Origin: JASBZA01 sp964345295 | Lineage (GTDB): Bacteria; Bacillota; Clostridia; Saccharofermentanales; Fastidiosipilaceae | Assembly (NCBI GenBank): GCA_964345295.1 | Contig: CAYFQG010000015.1 | Span: forward strand, 1-32,262 | Reading direction: 5' to 3' | Length of the DNA stretch: 32,262 bases | The notes under the pieces: model-generated | Database searches by the model: none | What the model was told of the DNA's origin: nothing | What the model saw: only the letters and a program-made list of their open reading frames with translations | Translations under genes and position numbers: made by a program | Part shown: positions 7,365 through 16,043 of the stretch, piece after piece | How positions within the stretch are numbered: the first letter of the stretch is position 1 | Layout: each line of letters begins with the position of its first letter

Positions 7365-8580
7365 CTTTGTCTATATATTTCTCTCTAAAGTATTGGTAAA
7401 GGGTTGTTTTTAGCATGCCGTTATAAAGTTTTCGTCTCTTGTCGGCTTTTCGACCCGTATCTTCTTCGAAATCCGCCATGGTAATAACGCTTAGGCGTGT
7501 TCCGGGCTTGGTAAAACGGCCGTCCGGATAAAAGGCCAGCCGGCCCAGAGCTTGATTAATCCTACGGACGTCTTCCGGCTCGGCCATACGTTCGCCGTAA
7601 GGAGGATTGGCCACGAAGAGGATCTTTTCGGCTTGATAGGTCTTCTGAATCCTTTGGGAATCCAGCTCAAACAAGTCCCGCATCGAAAAATCAATGAGCT
7701 TTTCCACGCCGGCTCTTCTGGCATTCTCGCGAGCGACTTTAATATTTCTGGCATTGATATCGGAACCGGCCAAAAGCACTTCACCGATACTGTCCGGGTC
7801 CTCCTCGGCCAAAGCCTTAGCCCTGACTTCATCAAAGGCGGTCTTATCTAAAAAAGGCCAGTTTTCACCCGAGAAAGATCTTTTGGTGCCCGGTAGAATA
7901 TTGGCCATCTCCATAGCCGCTTCAATTAAGAATGTCCCCGATCCGCAGCAGGGGTCGTAGAGCAGTTCTCCTGAAAAAGGATTGTAACGGCTGAGGTCCA
8001 AAATCCCGTAGGCCAAAGTTTCTTTTATAGGGGCCAGACCTGCCTGGAGTCTGTAAGACCTTTTGTGAAGACCGGTACCGGTAGTGTCTATGGCCAGATG
8101 CACCCGGTCGTTTAATATGGCATAGGAGATTTGGAGTTGGAGATAAGAAGAATCTTCTTCCAGAGAGGAATCTTCGTTTAAGCCCCAGGCTCTTTGTAAG
8201 GACAAGACAATGGCCTTCTTAATGGTGGATTGGATAGCGGAATTGGCATAGAGCTTGGATTTACGGTTGTAGCCTTTGACCACAAAGGCGGCCTTCTTGG
8301 GAATCCAGCGGGACCAATCCATTTGACGCACCTGATCGAAGAGTTCGTCGAAGCTTTCAGCTCCGAAGCTTTCAATCTGCAGTTGGACTCTCTCGGCAGT
8401 ACGAAGACCGATATTACATAAGGCGACAGCTTGGGACAGCGAAGCCCGGTCCTGGGCCACATCAACTGTGACCAGGGCGTTATCTTTATGGATGGCCTCC
8501 GGTGAAAAACCTAAATTCTCTAGTTCTTTACCTAAAACAGATTCTAAGCCCATGAGGACGGGTAAGGTGATTTTATACAT
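7354..8580 (-). CDS. THUMP-domain class I SAM-dependent RNA methyltransferase (YpsC/RlmL-like)
   Basis: This 408-residue protein resembles B. subtilis YpsC and the N-terminal half of E. coli RlmL, which N2-methylates a guanosine in 23S rRNA. The N terminus (about 1-165) is the ferredoxin-like plus THUMP RNA-binding region. The C-terminal Rossmann domain shows SAM motif I DPCCGSGTFLIEAA (from about residue 208) and the catalytic NPPYGER motif (near residue 323). The target base is inferred from the family. The start ATG has an AAAGGAG site on the minus strand 10 nt upstream. The gene stands alone, facing thpR and divergent from ispH. Confidence 0.92.
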   Translation of the reverse strand: MYKITLPVLMGLESVLGKELENLGFSPEAIHKDNALVTVDVAQDRASLSQAVALCNIGLRTAERVQLQIESFGAESFDELFDQVRQMDWSRWIPKKAAFVVKGYNRKSKLYANSAIQSTIKKAIVLSLQRAWGLNEDSSLEEDSSYLQLQISYAILNDRVHLAIDTTGTGLHKRSYRLQAGLAPIKETLAYGILDLSRYNPFSGELLYDPCCGSGTFLIEAAMEMANILPGTKRSFSGENWPFLDKTAFDEVRAKALAEEDPDSIGEVLLAGSDINARNIKVARENARRAGVEKLIDFSMRDLFELDSQRIQKTYQAEKILFVANPPYGERMAEPEDVRRINQALGRLAFYPDGRFTKPGTRLSVITMADFEEDTGRKADKRRKLYNGMLKTTLYQYFREKYIDKEKA

Positions 8581-8647
8581 GTTTTGTCAGCTCCTTTGGT
8601 AATTAGCTGCGGTTTCTTATAGACTCACGCTCTATTGCCAAGACCAC

Positions 8648-8653
8648 TATAAT
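8648..8653 (+). promoter_or_regulatory. Candidate -10 box for the ispH operon
   Basis: A consensus TATAAT stands 37 bases before the ispH start in the gap between divergent genes. No clear -35 is present at 16-18 bases upstream (TTGCCA at 8635 is too close), so this call is weak. Confidence 0.35.
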
Positions 8654-8690
8654 GCTTTTAGCAAATGTTGGAAAGTAAGGGTATAGACAT

Positions 8691-9629
8691 ATGGAGGTTA
8701 TTTCGCTGAAGCCCCGAAGCTACTGTAAGGGCGTGGTTTTGGCCATCCGTAAGGCCTTAGAGACCAAGGCACAGCACCCGGATAAGACCGTTTCGGTCCT
8801 GGGTAAGATTGTCCATAACCAGTATGTAGTGGATGCCTTGGAGAAAAAAGGTATTCATACCATAGACCGGCCGGGCCTTAGTCGGGAAGAGCTTTTGGAC
8901 CTGGTGCCGCCGGGTATTGTCATTTTTACCGCCCACGGGATTTCGCAGTCGGTTTACCGCAAGGCGCAAGCCTTGGGCTTGGAAATTGTTGACGCGACCT
9001 GTCCGGAGGTGGCCTTTACGCAAAATTTGGTCCAAGAAAAGTTGGACCAAGGCTATGAGGTCTTATACATAGGGAAGAAGGGCCACCCGGAAGCAATAGG
9101 AGTCTGCAGGGATAAGCCCAGAGTACATCTTCTGGAGAATGCGGAGGATGTCTCAGCGCTGGCGGCCCGGGAAGGTGATTTTCAGGACAGACCGATTTTT
9201 GTCACCAACCAGACGACCTTATCGGTCCTAAATATACAGTCTGTTTTTGATGCGATTAAGCATTATTATCCCCATGCTGAGATCATGAACGAAATCTGCC
9301 ATGCCACTCGCATTCGTCAAGAGGCTGTACGAAAGGCCAAAGACCTGGACTTGGATATTCTTTTAGTTATGGGAGATCCGTCCTCCAACAATACGAAAAT
9401 GCTGGCCGATATCGGCCGGAAAGAAGGCATTCCTCAGGTCTACCGGGTAGAATCCGTAGAAGACCTGGACTTAAATTGGTTCCATAAAAATAGTAGGGTA
9501 GGGGTTACGGCCGGAGCATCGACGCCACCTTATCTTATTAAGCAACTAGAAGACTATTTAGAACAGGTCGATCTCAACTGTCCGGGGCCTTTTCCCCAAG
9601 TTGACTTGGATCTTTTATTGGAAATATAG
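8691..9629 (+). CDS. ispH: 4-hydroxy-3-methylbut-2-enyl diphosphate reductase
   Basis: IspH (LytB) makes isopentenyl and dimethylallyl diphosphate in the last MEP-pathway step, using an iron-sulfur cluster. The three conserved cluster cysteines are visible: Cys12 in RSYCKGV, Cys104 in DATCPEV and Cys203 in NEICHATRIRQ. The histidine motifs VHNQYVV and TAHGIS and the C-terminal TAGASTPPYLI also fit. The N-terminal motif (YCKGV rather than FCFGV) is of the Bacillus-like subtype. At 312 residues it is full length and is not fused to an S1 domain as in some Clostridia. ispG follows 11 bases later, so two consecutive pathway enzymes are co-transcribed. Confidence 0.96.
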   Translation: MEVISLKPRSYCKGVVLAIRKALETKAQHPDKTVSVLGKIVHNQYVVDALEKKGIHTIDRPGLSREELLDLVPPGIVIFTAHGISQSVYRKAQALGLEIVDATCPEVAFTQNLVQEKLDQGYEVLYIGKKGHPEAIGVCRDKPRVHLLENAEDVSALAAREGDFQDRPIFVTNQTTLSVLNIQSVFDAIKHYYPHAEIMNEICHATRIRQEAVRKAKDLDLDILLVMGDPSSNNTKMLADIGRKEGIPQVYRVESVEDLDLNWFHKNSRVGVTAGASTPPYLIKQLEDYLEQVDLNCPGPFPQVDLDLLLEI

Positions 9630-9640
9630 GAGGAAATTCC

Positions 9641-10708
9641 ATGCTTGCCAGAGAAAAAACCAGACCGGTCAAAGTCGGTCCTTTAACCATAGGCGGCCAA
9701 AACCGTGTCATCATCCAGTCCATGACCAACACCAGAACCAAAGACGTAGAGCAAACCGTCAGTCAGATAAAGGCCTTACAAACCGCCGGCTGTGAAATTG
9801 TTCGCCTGGCTGTCTTAGACGAAGAAGATGCCAAGGCCATAGCCTCAATAAAAAAACAGGTGACCTGCCCCCTGGTAGCCGATATTCACTTTAACTACCG
9901 CCTGGCCCTCATTGCCGCCGAGTCGGGCATCGATAAGCTCCGCATTAATCCGGGCAATATCGGTAGCCCCGACCGGGTTCAAGCGGTTATAGATACCTGT
10001 AAGGCCCATAAGATACCCATCCGTATCGGTGTCAACGGCGGTTCTTTGCCTAAAGAAATTTTGGCCCAATACGGAGGACCCAGCCCCGAGGCCATGATTG
10101 CCTCAGCCAAGGACCAGGTTCGTATGATGGAAGAAGCGGGTTTTGAAGATTTGGTCTTGTCCTTCAAGTCATCCGATGTCCCGCTGACCATAGAAGCCTA
10201 CCGTCTGGCCTCCAAGACTTTTCCCTATCCCTTACACTTAGGCGTAACCGAGGCCGGAACGGTCCTTTATTCGGCCATTAAGTCTTCCGCTGCCTTGGGT
10301 ACCTTGCTTTATGAAGGCATAGGTGACACGATCCGCATATCCGTTTCGGACGACCCTGTAGAAGAAATTCCCATTGCCAAGCATCTTCTGAAGAGCCTGG
10401 ACCTCATGGACAATGTGCCGGATTTAATTTCCTGCCCAACCTGCGGACGCCTGCAGTATGATATGCTACCCGTGGCCAAAGAAATAGAAGACTTTCTTAA
10501 GGACAAGGATACCGATATTACTGTTGCCGTCATGGGCTGTGCAGTGAACGGACCACAGGAAGCTTCCCGGGCGGATGTAGGTATTGCCGGCGGTAAGGAT
10601 TCCGCTCTTTTATTTCGCAAGGGCGAGATTATCCGCAAAATCCCCCAGGAGGAAATCGTGCCTACCTTGAAGGAAGAAATCTTGGCTTTTATGGAGAATG
10701 AAAAATAA
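9641..10708 (+). CDS. ispG: (E)-4-hydroxy-3-methylbut-2-enyl diphosphate synthase
   Basis: IspG (GcpE) converts methylerythritol cyclodiphosphate to HMBPP, the substrate of IspH encoded just upstream. At 355 residues it is the short bacterial form: a TIM-barrel domain beginning TRPVKVGPLTIGG with IQSMTNT and RINPGNIG, then the [4Fe-4S] domain with CPTCGR and MGCAVNGPQEA, whose cysteines hold the cluster, and a conserved glutamate near the C terminus. The ATG is preceded by a strong AGGAGG site. ABC exporter genes follow after 18 bases, probably on the same transcript. Confidence 0.97.
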   Translation: MLAREKTRPVKVGPLTIGGQNRVIIQSMTNTRTKDVEQTVSQIKALQTAGCEIVRLAVLDEEDAKAIASIKKQVTCPLVADIHFNYRLALIAAESGIDKLRINPGNIGSPDRVQAVIDTCKAHKIPIRIGVNGGSLPKEILAQYGGPSPEAMIASAKDQVRMMEEAGFEDLVLSFKSSDVPLTIEAYRLASKTFPYPLHLGVTEAGTVLYSAIKSSAALGTLLYEGIGDTIRISVSDDPVEEIPIAKHLLKSLDLMDNVPDLISCPTCGRLQYDMLPVAKEIEDFLKDKDTDITVAVMGCAVNGPQEASRADVGIAGGKDSALLFRKGEIIRKIPQEEIVPTLKEEILAFMENEK

Positions 10709-10726
10709 AAGGAAATTAAGATAACC

Positions 10727-12559
10727 GTGACCGACCAAGCAAAGCCACTGACCACCGAAGCACATCCCAATAGCAAGACAGAGAAGAAAGGCTTTTCCCT
10801 TGCCTTCCTAAAACCCTACCTGGCTCCCTATAAATTCCACCTTATCTTGGGCCCCATGGCCAAGCTGGTAGAAGCCGTCCTGGAGCTTTTGACGCCGCTT
10901 TTAATGGCCAAAGTCATTGACGGTGCCTTATCAAACCGGGACAACCCGGGCTTTTTCAAGGCCTGGGGCGGAGGCTTATTGGGCTTGGTTTTAACCAGTC
11001 TGATTTTTTCTTTCACCTGCCAATACCTGGCCTCCAAGGCATCGCAAGGCGTAGGTACCGATCTTCGCCGAGCCGTGTTTAATAAAATACAAGGCTTTTC
11101 CTTTGCACAACTGGATAAGTTCGGCAGCTCGTCACTCATTAACCGCCTGGGTATTGACATCATGCGGGTTCAGTACACGGTTGCCATGTTTATAAGGCTC
11201 TACTTCAGAGCGCCCTTCTTGGCCATAGGCGGAGCCGTTATGGCTTTTTCTATATCGCCTAAGATAGCAGGTCTCTTGGTCTTGGCTATTGTATTGGCCG
11301 CCTTTATTCTTTGGTTTATCGTCCGCTTGTCCATGAAGCCCATCCGCAAGGCCCAGGACGGCTTGGACAGTCTAAATCGAATCGTAGCCGACCACTTTTC
11401 CGGCGTAAGAATTATTCGAGCCTTTAACCGTTCCCAACATGAAAGGCAGTATTTCTCTAAGAAAAACGATGACGTTAATGCCTATCTGGAAAAAGCCGGC
11501 AAGATTTCGGCCTGGATGAACCCGGCGACCGTTATCGTTGTAAATCTGGCCATTATTTTGGCGCTTTATTGGGGCGGAGGCCTGGTCAGTACCGGCAATA
11601 TCCTCCCGGGCCAAATGATTGCCCTTATTAATTACTTCTCGCAGGTGCTTTTGGCCATGACGGTTACGGCCAACCTGGCTTTGGCCATTCCTAAGACGGT
11701 CAACTCCTTGGAGCGTTTGGAAGAAGTTTTGGAAGAAGAGGAAGACCTTCGTGTTCTAAGCCCTGAAGAGGCTGCCTTATCCGCAGGAAAGACCAAACTT
11801 CCGACCCAGGCTTCCCTTATAGATGTTCAAGATCTTAGCTTTTCTTATACGCAGCAGGGACGAGCCGTTCTATCTGACCTTAATTTTTCAATCGAAGAGG
11901 GCGCTTTTATCGGCATAATCGGGTCCACAGGTTCCGGTAAGTCGACCCTGGTAAGGCTCTTACAGCGCTTCTATGATCCCGACCGAGGATGGATTTTCTT
12001 GGATGGGGCCGATCTTCGCACCATGACACGGACCGAAATTCAAGCGCATATTGCTTTTGTTCCTCAGAAAGCTCAACTATTCAGCGGTACGGTCCGGTCG
12101 AATCTGACCATGGGACTTGATGCCGATTTAGACGATGCGGTCTTGTGGGAAGCTCTAGATTCGGCCATGGCCAAAGACTTCGTAAGTGCCCATCCCTTAG
12201 GCCTGGACAGGCCTGTTGAACGTGACGGCAAAAACTTTTCCGGAGGCCAAAGACAGCGTCTTACTATAGCTAGGGCCCTGGTAAGGAAGACTCCCATCTT
12301 AATTCTCGATGACAGTTTGAGTGCCTTGGATTATAAGACCGAGCGCCAAGTTATGCGCCATCTTAGAGCGGATACCGCCAATCGGACCTTGATTTTAGTT
12401 TCGCAACGTATTCACTCGATTAAGAATGCCGATAGAATCCTGGTTCTGGAAGAAGGCAAGCTCATGGGTCAGGGCAGCCATCAAGAACTCATAGAAACCA
12501 ATCCCATCTACCAAGAAATCCAAGCTTCCCAGCTGACCCCGGATGAGGAGGAAGTCTAA
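10727..12559 (+). CDS. ABC exporter subunit with a degenerate ATP site (TM287/BmrC-like)
   Basis: This has 610 residues: a six-helix ABC type I exporter membrane domain (about 35-325) and a nucleotide-binding domain (about 365-600). Walker A is GSTGSGKST (from residue 399) and the signature FSGGQ (504-508) is canonical. However, the Walker B catalytic glutamate is Asp529 (ILDDSLSALD) and the switch histidine is Gln560 (VSQRIHS). Exactly these changes mark the degenerate-site subunit of heterodimeric exporters such as TM287/288, BmrCD and LmrCD. Its partner gene begins one base after its stop. It starts at GTG with an AAGGAAA site. A hydrophilic N-terminal extension of about 25 residues precedes the first helix. 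The substrate is unknown; drugs, lipids or peptides are possible. Confidence 0.93.
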   Translation: MTDQAKPLTTEAHPNSKTEKKGFSLAFLKPYLAPYKFHLILGPMAKLVEAVLELLTPLLMAKVIDGALSNRDNPGFFKAWGGGLLGLVLTSLIFSFTCQYLASKASQGVGTDLRRAVFNKIQGFSFAQLDKFGSSSLINRLGIDIMRVQYTVAMFIRLYFRAPFLAIGGAVMAFSISPKIAGLLVLAIVLAAFILWFIVRLSMKPIRKAQDGLDSLNRIVADHFSGVRIIRAFNRSQHERQYFSKKNDDVNAYLEKAGKISAWMNPATVIVVNLAIILALYWGGGLVSTGNILPGQMIALINYFSQVLLAMTVTANLALAIPKTVNSLERLEEVLEEEEDLRVLSPEEAALSAGKTKLPTQASLIDVQDLSFSYTQQGRAVLSDLNFSIEEGAFIGIIGSTGSGKSTLVRLLQRFYDPDRGWIFLDGADLRTMTRTEIQAHIAFVPQKAQLFSGTVRSNLTMGLDADLDDAVLWEALDSAMAKDFVSAHPLGLDRPVERDGKNFSGGQRQRLTIARALVRKTPILILDDSLSALDYKTERQVMRHLRADTANRTLILVSQRIHSIKNADRILVLEEGKLMGQGSHQELIETNPIYQEIQASQLTPDEEEV

Positions 12560-12560
12560 G

Positions 12561-14270
12561 ATGCCTAAACATAAAACCTGGAAAAAACTGTTTTCATACG
12601 GACGCGATTCCGTCGGTAGTCTGATTCTGATTGCCTTATCGAGTCTTCTATTGGCCTTGGCACAAATTTTAAGTCCCTATCTCCTGGGCCGGGTCCTGGA
12701 TTCCATGCTGCCCGGTATGAACATAAATTTTAAGCTGTTGATGTGGCTTTTAATAAGCTACCTACTGACTTTCTTCTTTACTTTGGTCCAAGGAAGCCAG
12801 GTGGCCAAAGTTTCCAACCTCATGGCGACTAAACTTAGAGGTCAGGCCTTCTCCCATCTGACCCGACTTCCCATGGCCTTTTTCGACCAGACGGCCCAAG
12901 GTGATGTGATTAACCGACTTACTAGCGATATTGAAGCCATTCAGTTGGGGCTGCAGCAGTTCTTTACCCAGATTATTTCGGGGACGGTCCTCCTCGTAGG
13001 TTCCATGGTGGCTATGCTGCGTATGCAGTGGACTATAGGCCTGGTGGTCTTGGGCCTAACCCCTTTCACTTTCCTGGTGACCAGCCTTATTGCCAAAAAA
13101 TCCCATCACTATTTCCTGGAGCAATCCGAGGCTACGGCCGCCTTACAGGCCCATGCCGAAGAAATGGTCCAAGGTCAAAAATTGGTCAGAGCTTTTGGTG
13201 GAGAGCATCTCAGTCAGGAAATTTACGATGAGAGAAATGCCAAACTTTATGAGGTCGGCCAGAAAGCCCAATTTACCTCGTCTTTGACCAATCCCGGAAC
13301 CCGTTTTGTTAATAATGTGACCTATGTCTTGGTCGGCGTCATTGCCTCTTTTTTGGCGGCCTTAGGTAAGCTCAGTATCGGCGGTATTTCCGCTTTCTTA
13401 AACTATGCCCTTCAGTACGCTAAGCCGGTCAACGAGATTTCCATCGTCATGACCCAGGTCCAGGAAGCTTTGGCCTCGGCCAGCCGGGTCTTCTCCCTAC
13501 TGGAAATTGAAGCCGAACCCGATGAAAGTCAGAAACCTGAGCTTAGGGTTAAAGAAGGCCGCTTTGTCTGGGACGATGTGTCTTTCTCTTACATGCCCGG
13601 CCAAAAGCTGATAGAAGATTTTTCCATAGAAATTAAACCGCACCAAACCGTAGCTATTGTAGGGCCTACAGGGGCCGGTAAGACCACCTTGGTCAATCTT
13701 CTTATGCGTTTTTATGAGCTGGATAAGGGCGCCATCTATTTAGACGATCAGAACCTGGCTTCCTATACGCGTGAATCGGTCAGAGGAGCCTACGGCATGG
13801 TTTTACAAGACACCTGGTTATTTGCCGGCTCTATCTATGACAACATCGCCTATGGTAAAGAAGGCGCAAGCAAGGAGGAGGTAATCGAGGCGGCCAAAAA
13901 GGCCTACGCTCATTCTTTTATCTTGCAGCTGCCGCAAGGTTACGATACTAAGCTTAAAGACGCCGGTGCCCTGCTTTCAGCCGGCCAAAAGCAACTTTTG
14001 ACCATCGCCAGGGTCATGTTGTCCGACCCGGAAATCCTTATCTTGGACGAGGCAACGTCCAACATTGATACCAGAACCGAAGTTTTGGTCCAGAAGAGTT
14101 TCTTACAACTGATGGAAGGGCGGACGGCTTTTATTATTGCCCACCGTTTGTCGACTATACGCGATGCCGACTTGATTTTGGTTATGGATAAGGGACAGAT
14201 AATAGAAACGGGCCAACATGAAGAGCTGCTGGCCCGCAAGGGATTCTACTATAGCCTTTATAAAGATTAG
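12561..14270 (+). CDS. ABC exporter subunit with the catalytic Walker B (TM288/BmrD-like)
   Basis: The partner half-transporter of about 569 residues has a six-helix membrane domain and then an ATPase with Walker A GPTGAGKTT (from residue 368), Walker B ILDEATSNID with catalytic Glu497, and switch His528 (IAHRLSTI). Its signature is LSAGQ (472-476) rather than LSGGQ. In a heterodimer this signature faces the degenerate Walker site of the first subunit, so both deviations fall in one ATP site. An upstream in-frame ATG at 12543 lies inside the previous gene; the ATG at 12561 follows a GAGGAGG site by 9 bases and the previous stop by one, which indicates translational coupling. Confidence 0.93.
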   Translation: MPKHKTWKKLFSYGRDSVGSLILIALSSLLLALAQILSPYLLGRVLDSMLPGMNINFKLLMWLLISYLLTFFFTLVQGSQVAKVSNLMATKLRGQAFSHLTRLPMAFFDQTAQGDVINRLTSDIEAIQLGLQQFFTQIISGTVLLVGSMVAMLRMQWTIGLVVLGLTPFTFLVTSLIAKKSHHYFLEQSEATAALQAHAEEMVQGQKLVRAFGGEHLSQEIYDERNAKLYEVGQKAQFTSSLTNPGTRFVNNVTYVLVGVIASFLAALGKLSIGGISAFLNYALQYAKPVNEISIVMTQVQEALASASRVFSLLEIEAEPDESQKPELRVKEGRFVWDDVSFSYMPGQKLIEDFSIEIKPHQTVAIVGPTGAGKTTLVNLLMRFYELDKGAIYLDDQNLASYTRESVRGAYGMVLQDTWLFAGSIYDNIAYGKEGASKEEVIEAAKKAYAHSFILQLPQGYDTKLKDAGALLSAGQKQLLTIARVMLSDPEILILDEATSNIDTRTEVLVQKSFLQLMEGRTAFIIAHRLSTIRDADLILVMDKGQIIETGQHEELLARKGFYYSLYKD

Positions 14271-14275
14271 AAGGT

Positions 14276-14313
14276 AAAAAAAGAGCTAGGGCCTAAGCAC
14301 CTAGCTCTTTTTT
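14276..14313. terminator. Bidirectional rho-independent terminator
   Basis: GAGCTAGG (14283-14290) pairs with CCTAGCTC (14300-14307) around a 9-base loop. It is flanked by an A-run on the left and a T-run on the right, so it can stop both the ispH-ABC transcript and the convergent gltX-glnS transcript. Confidence 0.92.
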
Positions 14314-14330
14314 GTCGTGTGTTGCGGAAA

Positions 14331-16040
14331 CTAAGCTCCGGGGAGCTTGAAGCTGTCTTTAAGCGTTACCGAGCGGTTGAAGACCAGTCTGTCTTCAAAT
14401 TTCTTATCGCGGCAGAAATAGCCCTTACGCATAAATTGGTAATTGGCTTCGGGTAGAGCCTGACCTAAGGAGGCTTCTAATTTACAGTGTTCCAGAATTT
14501 CCAGTGAGTTTTCGTTAATGACATCACGATAATCTTCGTGAGCATCGGGATCTTCCACTTTGAATAGGCGGTCGTAGAGGCGAACTTCGGCATCGATGGC
14601 GCTGGCCTGGTCGACCCAGTGGATGGTGCCTCTTACCTTGCGACCATCGGGCGTGGTACCGCCACGCGTTTCAGGATCGTAAGTAGCAAAGACCTTGGTC
14701 ACCTTGCCGGTCTCATCTTTTTCAAAGCCCGTACACTTAACGATATAAGCGGAATTCAGGCGGACTTCGTTGCCGACGAAGAGACGGCGATACTTCTTAA
14801 TCGGCTCTTCCATGAAGTCGTCTCGGTCAATCCAAAGCTTGCCGGAGAAGGAGACTTCACGGGTGCCCATGTCTTCCTTGAAGGGGTGGTTGGGTACGTC
14901 AAAGGTCTCACTTTGGCCTTCGGGGTAGTTCTCGATAATCAGCTCAATGGGGTCTAAAACCGCCATGGCGCGGGGAGCTACTTCGTTTAATTCATCTCTT
15001 AAGCAGAACTCCAGGAAAGCATAATCGACTACGTTGGGGACTTTGGATACACCGATCTTGTCACAGAAAGTCACGATAGAACCGGGCGTATAGCCGCGTC
15101 TTCTAAGGCCTGTAATGGTGGGCATTCGGGGATCGTCCCAGCCGTCTACCAAACCTTCTTCAACCAGGGCACGAAGCTTACGTTTGCTCATAACCGTGTA
15201 GTTCATACCTAAGCGGGCAAACTCAATCTGTCTGGGCTTAGACGGAACCGAAACATTGTCTCTTACCCAGTTGTAGAGGGGACGGTGGTCTTCAAATTCA
15301 ATACTGCAAAGCGAGTGGGTGATGTGTTCCAAAGCATCTTCAATAGGGTGGGCGAAGTCGTACATCGGATAAATCTTCCACTTGTCTCCGGTCTGATGGT
15401 GCTCGGCGTGGTTAATACGATAGATGACCGGGTCACGCATGTTCATGTTGCCCGAAGCCATATCGATTTTGGCACGAAGCACCATGGTACCGTCGGCAAA
15501 TTCACCGGCCTTCATACGAGAGAAGAGGTCTAAACTTTCTTCCTTGGGTCGGTCACGATAAGGAGAATTCTGTCCCGGTGTGGTGAGGGTACCTCGGGTC
15601 TGACGAATCTCCTCAGCCGACTGCTCGTCAACATAGGCCAAGCCTTTCTCGATTAATTCCACGGCGAAATCATACATGGCGTCGAAATAGTCGGAAGCAT
15701 GATAGAAGCGGTCGCCCCAGTCGAAACCCAGCCAGTGGATATCTTCCTGGATTTGGCGGACAAAGTGGTCGTCTTCTTTGACCGGGTTGGTATCGTCCAT
15801 GCGGAGATTGCAAAGACCGTTGAAGCGCTTGGCCATACCGAAGTTAATGCAAATAGCTTTGGCGTGGCCGATATGGAGGTAGCCGTTGGGTTCGGGTGGG
15901 AAACGGGTATGGACCTGCATGCCCTCGTACTGGCCGCCCTCGCCGATATCTTCAATGATAAAGTTTTCAATAAAATTGGTGGATTCGGCGGCCTCAGTCG
16001 TTTCGTCCACTACATTTTTGTCTTTTAATTCATCCGTCAT
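14331..16040 (-). CDS. glnS: Glutaminyl-tRNA synthetase
   Basis: This class I synthetase charges tRNA(Gln) directly with glutamine. The 569-residue protein has the GlnRS form of the HIGH motif, PPEPNGYLHIGHAK (HIGH at 56-59), and the VMSKRKL form of KMSKS near residue 283, followed by two beta-barrel anticodon-binding domains. The first 35 residues are an acidic extension before the catalytic core. Its start lies 3 bases after the gltX stop, so the two synthetases form a tight operon. Many Bacillota lack GlnRS and make Gln-tRNA by transamidation; its presence suggests direct charging here, though loss of GatCAB cannot be judged from the window. Confidence 0.97.
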   Translation of the reverse strand: MTDELKDKNVVDETTEAAESTNFIENFIIEDIGEGGQYEGMQVHTRFPPEPNGYLHIGHAKAICINFGMAKRFNGLCNLRMDDTNPVKEDDHFVRQIQEDIHWLGFDWGDRFYHASDYFDAMYDFAVELIEKGLAYVDEQSAEEIRQTRGTLTTPGQNSPYRDRPKEESLDLFSRMKAGEFADGTMVLRAKIDMASGNMNMRDPVIYRINHAEHHQTGDKWKIYPMYDFAHPIEDALEHITHSLCSIEFEDHRPLYNWVRDNVSVPSKPRQIEFARLGMNYTVMSKRKLRALVEEGLVDGWDDPRMPTITGLRRRGYTPGSIVTFCDKIGVSKVPNVVDYAFLEFCLRDELNEVAPRAMAVLDPIELIIENYPEGQSETFDVPNHPFKEDMGTREVSFSGKLWIDRDDFMEEPIKKYRRLFVGNEVRLNSAYIVKCTGFEKDETGKVTKVFATYDPETRGGTTPDGRKVRGTIHWVDQASAIDAEVRLYDRLFKVEDPDAHEDYRDVINENSLEILEHCKLEASLGQALPEANYQFMRKGYFCRDKKFEDRLVFNRSVTLKDSFKLPGA

Positions 16041-16043
16041 GAC

